From contig NZ_AUAC01000009.1 in assembly GCF_000428525.1 (NCBI RefSeq), positions 1 through 64,000 of the forward strand: a stretch of DNA of 64,000 nt, written 5' to 3'. Below the pieces are notes generated by a model. The model was not told the DNA's origin, made no database searches, and was given only the letters and a program-made list of their open reading frames with translations. The position numbers were made by a program, and so were the translations under genes. Positions 61,132 to 64,000 of this stretch are shown here, piece by piece (position 1 is the first letter of the stretch; every line of letters starts with the position of its first letter). Source of the DNA: Hellea balneolensis DSM 19091. Its GTDB lineage: Bacteria; Pseudomonadota; Alphaproteobacteria; Caulobacterales; Maricaulaceae.

Positions 61132-62679
61132 CTAATATTGACGTTGCCGGGGTGAAGCGTGCAGCTTTTTATGTTGCGCGATTCCCTTACGTGCACGGCG
61201 ATGGGATAAACTTTCCGCAATATGTAATCTGTGTATGCTATCGGATCCGGCTAAATCAGCCAGTGTTCGCGCTACTTTCAGAACGCGGTGATACCCCCGC
61301 GCTGTTAAGCCCAAAGTTTCAGCGGCCTGTATTAACAGTTTTTGGCCGTCCTTATCGGGCGCGGCAACATGATCAAGCATATCTTGCGAGAGCTCGGCAT
61401 TCGTGCGTCCGCCATTGCGCTCTAGCTGCAAAGCCCTGGCACGCGCGACTCTTGCAGCAACGTCTGCTGTGCCTTCTTTGCTAGGCGGTAGCGCAAGATC
61501 AGCGGGCGTTACCGCCGGGACATCAATTTGGATATCCAGCCTGTCCATAAATGGTCCTGAAACACGAGCTTGATAATCCGCAGCGCAGCGCTCACCACGG
61601 CGGCAGGCTATTCCATCTGCTCCTCCGCTTCCGCAGCGGCAAGGATTCATGGCGGCAATAAGCTGGAAACGCGCCGGATAGGTGACATGAGCATTAACAC
61701 GGGCAACGGCAATTTCCCCGGTCTCTAGGGGTTGGCGCAGGCTATCCAGCACTTGCGGCGTAAATTCGGGCAGTTCATCTAGGAATAACACGCCGCGATG
61801 CGCCAGTGACGCTTCGCCGGGTTTGGCCTTCGTGCCTCCGCCCACCATAGCCGCCATTGAAGCCGAATGATGGGGCGCTCGAAAGGGGCGCACGCGCGAG
61901 AGTTGTCCGCGCTCAAGCAGCCCTGCAACAGAATGAACCATAGATACGTCAAGCAATTCTTTAGCCGTCAGCGGAGGTAGTAATCCCGCCATTCGTGCCG
62001 CGAGCATGGATTTACCCGACCCCGGCGGCCCGACCATTAGCAGATTATGTCCTCCGGCCGCAGCTACCTCCAAGGCCCGTTTAGCCGTTTCCTGTCCCCG
62101 AACATCCCGCAAATCGATTGAACTCTTATCCTCAATCATCTGGCCAGGTTCAGGACGCGCTAATATTTGACTGCCTTTAAAGTGGTTCATCAACTGAATA
62201 AGGTTTTGCGGTGCAAGCAAGGGTAAATCCCCTGCCCAAGCGGCCTCAGCGCCATTAGGCTGCGGACAGATCAGGCCCAACCCTTCTGAATTTGCCAAGA
62301 CTGCGGCCGGTAAAGCTCCTGGAACCGCAGAGATTGTGCCGTCCAATGATAATTCCCCGATCGCCGCAAAGCTCTCAATTGCATCAACGGGAATAACGCC
62401 GATCGCAGCCATAAGCCCAAGCGCAATGGGCAGATCATAATGCGCTCCTTCTTTGGGTAAATCCGCAGGGGCAAGATTGATAATGATACGCTTTCCCGGC
62501 AAAGCAATCCCCAGTGAAGCAAAAGCAGCCCGAACCCGCTCGCGCGATTCGGCTACGGCTTTATCGGCAAGTCCCACTATGTTGAAAATATTCTTACCAG
62601 ATGACGTGACCTGGACCTGCACATCAACACGGCGCGCTTCTGCGCCTTCAAATGCAACCGTGTAAATACGCGCAACCAT
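61132..62679 (-). CDS. comM: YifB/ComM family Mg-chelatase-like ATPase
   Basis: 515 residues from the ATG after GGAGGGTATT. N-terminal Lon-like ChlI domain (YTVAFEGAEARRVDVQVQV), AAA+ Walker A in LLMVGPPGSGKSMLAARMAG, Walker B LFLDELPEF, a zinc-like Cys cluster (CRCGSGGADGIACRRGERC) and the C-terminal Mg_chelatase_C domain. ComM is a hexameric helicase that promotes branch migration in natural transformation. Single gene. Confidence 0.9.
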   Translation of the reverse strand: MVARIYTVAFEGAEARRVDVQVQVTSSGKNIFNIVGLADKAVAESRERVRAAFASLGIALPGKRIIINLAPADLPKEGAHYDLPIALGLMAAIGVIPVDAIESFAAIGELSLDGTISAVPGALPAAVLANSEGLGLICPQPNGAEAAWAGDLPLLAPQNLIQLMNHFKGSQILARPEPGQMIEDKSSIDLRDVRGQETAKRALEVAAAGGHNLLMVGPPGSGKSMLAARMAGLLPPLTAKELLDVSMVHSVAGLLERGQLSRVRPFRAPHHSASMAAMVGGGTKAKPGEASLAHRGVLFLDELPEFTPQVLDSLRQPLETGEIAVARVNAHVTYPARFQLIAAMNPCRCGSGGADGIACRRGERCAADYQARVSGPFMDRLDIQIDVPAVTPADLALPPSKEGTADVAARVARARALQLERNGGRTNAELSQDMLDHVAAPDKDGQKLLIQAAETLGLTARGYHRVLKVARTLADLAGSDSIHRLHIAESLSHRRARKGIAQHKKLHASPRQRQY

Positions 62680-62739
62680 AATACCCTCCAAGATAAATTT
62701 ATCTATCACGAAGAATTAGAACAAATCAAGAACTTAAAT

Positions 62740-63360
62740 TTAGTCGTTCAGACCGATACATCTCACAGCTCTGAAAGACTCGCTGCTGCGCGGGAAAATG
62801 AGCGGGCTTTTTGATGGCCTTAGAGGATCGCGCATATGGTATCCCCTTGCATCATGTTTTACGATCATAGCCCAATGGGAACGCCCGTTTTTAAGATAGA
62901 ACTGCACAAGCGGATATTGTCCGTCCAACATACAGCTATCAATGATCTCTTCTGAAACTTTATCATGGTATATAGCTTGAGCGCGGCCTTCGGTAACTTT
63001 GCGAATACCGTCCCATATAAGCCATCCCCGCGGCGTGAAACTTTGCGTCGATGTAAGCCTTGCATTTAAATCTGACGGATCTGTTGCAAATCCGAGATTT
63101 GCGAGCGCCATAGCCGCCGCAGTCACAAGGCAGCCATCACTGGCCATTGAATCAGATGTATTTCCAAGGCGTTGTTGACCCCAACGGGGATCTTTTTGCA
63201 AAAAGGCCGCTCTGTCCGGCAATGCAAGACTACCTTTGGGAATAGGCGTCATTTGCGGAAGGCTTGAAGCCGCTCTCTCTGCGCCGGGCGGCAGGGGTGT
63301 TGAACCGCAAGCAGACACCCCAATAATTAGAAATACAGTAATGGCCGCCCGTAAAAACAT
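62740..63360 (-). CDS. C39-like papain-fold lipoprotein
   Basis: 206 residues. Lipobox GVSAC with C18. The peptidase C39-like domain has LQKDPRWGQQRLG, then SDGCLVTAAAMALANLGFAT with the nucleophile C77, and the His in GRSHWAMIVKHDARGYHMRDP. It resembles C39_2-type proteins, thought to process peptides or cell-wall components. Substrate unknown. Divergent from the DUF885 gene. Confidence 0.82.
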   Translation of the reverse strand: MFLRAAITVFLIIGVSACGSTPLPPGAERAASSLPQMTPIPKGSLALPDRAAFLQKDPRWGQQRLGNTSDSMASDGCLVTAAAMALANLGFATDPSDLNARLTSTQSFTPRGWLIWDGIRKVTEGRAQAIYHDKVSEEIIDSCMLDGQYPLVQFYLKNGRSHWAMIVKHDARGYHMRDPLRPSKSPLIFPRSSESFRAVRCIGLND

Positions 63361-63503
63361 GACTTCGCCCTAACCTATAAGTCCTAAGAGAGCGTTGCGC
63401 CTTTTGTGAACTCTTCGTAACGCTTAGAGGCCTTTGCGAATTAAGCTTGTTGTTATCGCTTTCGAGGACTAAAGCACACAGCATTGCGTATTTAGGTGAA
63501 AAA

Positions 63504-64000
63504 ATGACAATGATCTCCCGCTTAGCCATTTTGGCAATTTCCACAGCTTTGCCGATATCGGCCATGGCACAAGTCACCAGTAACGCCTCAACACCCCCGG
63601 CAAGTCAGCCTGCAGAATTTTGCAAAGGCGGAACTGTCATTATTGTCGATGGTCTCAGAGAATGTCGCATTAATGACAGTCTTGAGACACTAATCGCTGA
63701 CTTTGAAAAAATGGAAATCACCGGTAACCCCATAGCCGCAGGGCAAGAGGGAGACCGTGAGGCCTTGCGCAAACTTCCCGATGTCAGTCCCGAAGCTGCC
63801 GAAAATTACAAACGCATCACGACAGAGTTTATTAAGCGCCATGCCGCTCTCTCAGTTCGGCCAATGTCACAGGAAAAACGCCTTAATTACGACTTGCTTG
63901 GCTTTGTTTTGGAACAGCGTCAACGCCTGATACCCTTTGATCAAGCGCGTATTCCTTTCACGAATGATAGCGGATTTTTCAACCAAATGAGCTATATATC
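63504..64000 (+). CDS. DUF885 family protein, N-terminal part (runs off the window)
   Basis: The first 165 residues are present; the frame stays open to the window end. A signal peptide (LAISTALPISAMAQ) precedes a mature region with KGGTVIIVDGLRECRINDSL. From about residue 62 the DUF885 pattern begins: ETLIADFEKMEI, LRKLPDVSPEAAENYKRITT, RLNYDLLGFVLEQRQRLIPF and RIPFTNDSGFFNQMSY. DUF885 proteins are predicted periplasmic hydrolases of unknown substrate. AGGTG precedes the start. Confidence 0.8.
   Translation, partial: MTMISRLAILAISTALPISAMAQVTSNASTPPASQPAEFCKGGTVIIVDGLRECRINDSLETLIADFEKMEITGNPIAAGQEGDREALRKLPDVSPEAAENYKRITTEFIKRHAALSVRPMSQEKRLNYDLLGFVLEQRQRLIPFDQARIPFTNDSGFFNQMSYI

Overview
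The window looks like chromosomal DNA of a moderate-GC Alphaproteobacterium, possibly of the Caulobacterales/Maricaulales group (Hyphomonadaceae-like). Three things point this way. The DUF2794 gene is an alphaproteobacterial family. The Fur protein lacks the usual cysteine pair. The gene order fur, miaB, phoH, ybeY, corC, lnt, XRE regulator, trmB, rimP, nusA, ylxR, infB, rbfA, truB, rpsO, pnp is the classical alphaproteobacterial order. The genus-level guess is inference only.

Layout. 1-3.3 kb is an accessory patch: an IS110-family transposase with a long structured non-coding flank, an orphan RHS C-terminal toxin-like cassette with a probable partner gene, and an SRPBCC protein. 3.4-7.7 kb is a tight three-gene operon: two HlyD-type adaptors and an M50-like membrane metalloprotease with a possible PqqD-like N-terminus and a HlyD tail. 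7.8-18 kb holds an RhlE helicase, a large YegP-repeat membrane protein, rarA, a LuxR-type regulator with its own palindrome, DUF2794, a BI-1 protein, an aldo-keto reductase, thpR and tRNA-Leu(CAG). 18-24.1 kb holds a His-rich secreted protein, groESL with a perfect CIRCE, a MscS channel, a SpoIIAA-like protein, an orphan DpnI-type winged helix, REP-like palindromes, and a small GIY-YIG nuclease gene enclosed by 37-bp imperfect inverted repeats. 24.1-36 kb is the translation and transcription block (pnp to trmB), interrupted on both sides of rbfA by inserted genes. 36-47.5 kb continues the conserved block with two toxin-antitoxin pairs around miaB. 47.6-49.5 kb has tandem PDZ-metallopeptidase paralogues. 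49.4-58 kb is the conserved trpS-murJ-glnD-mutS series. 58-64 kb holds an AmpG-like transporter, a PAS-receiver protein, a YifB/ComM ATPase, a C39-like lipoprotein and the start of a DUF885 protein.

Most genes are housekeeping: ribosome biogenesis, tRNA modification, chaperones, mismatch repair and envelope synthesis. The strongest candidates for undescribed biology are the GIY-YIG gene with covarying hairpin-bearing inverted repeats (23634-24043), the HlyD/HlyD/M50 operon, and the orphan RHS cassette whose C-terminus carries a JAMM-like signature. Smaller points are a probable CTG start for truB, a probable rimP leader attenuator, a LuxR gene with a perfect palindrome at its start, and a 58-residue gene coupled to miaB. 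All family assignments come from reading motifs; no searches were run.
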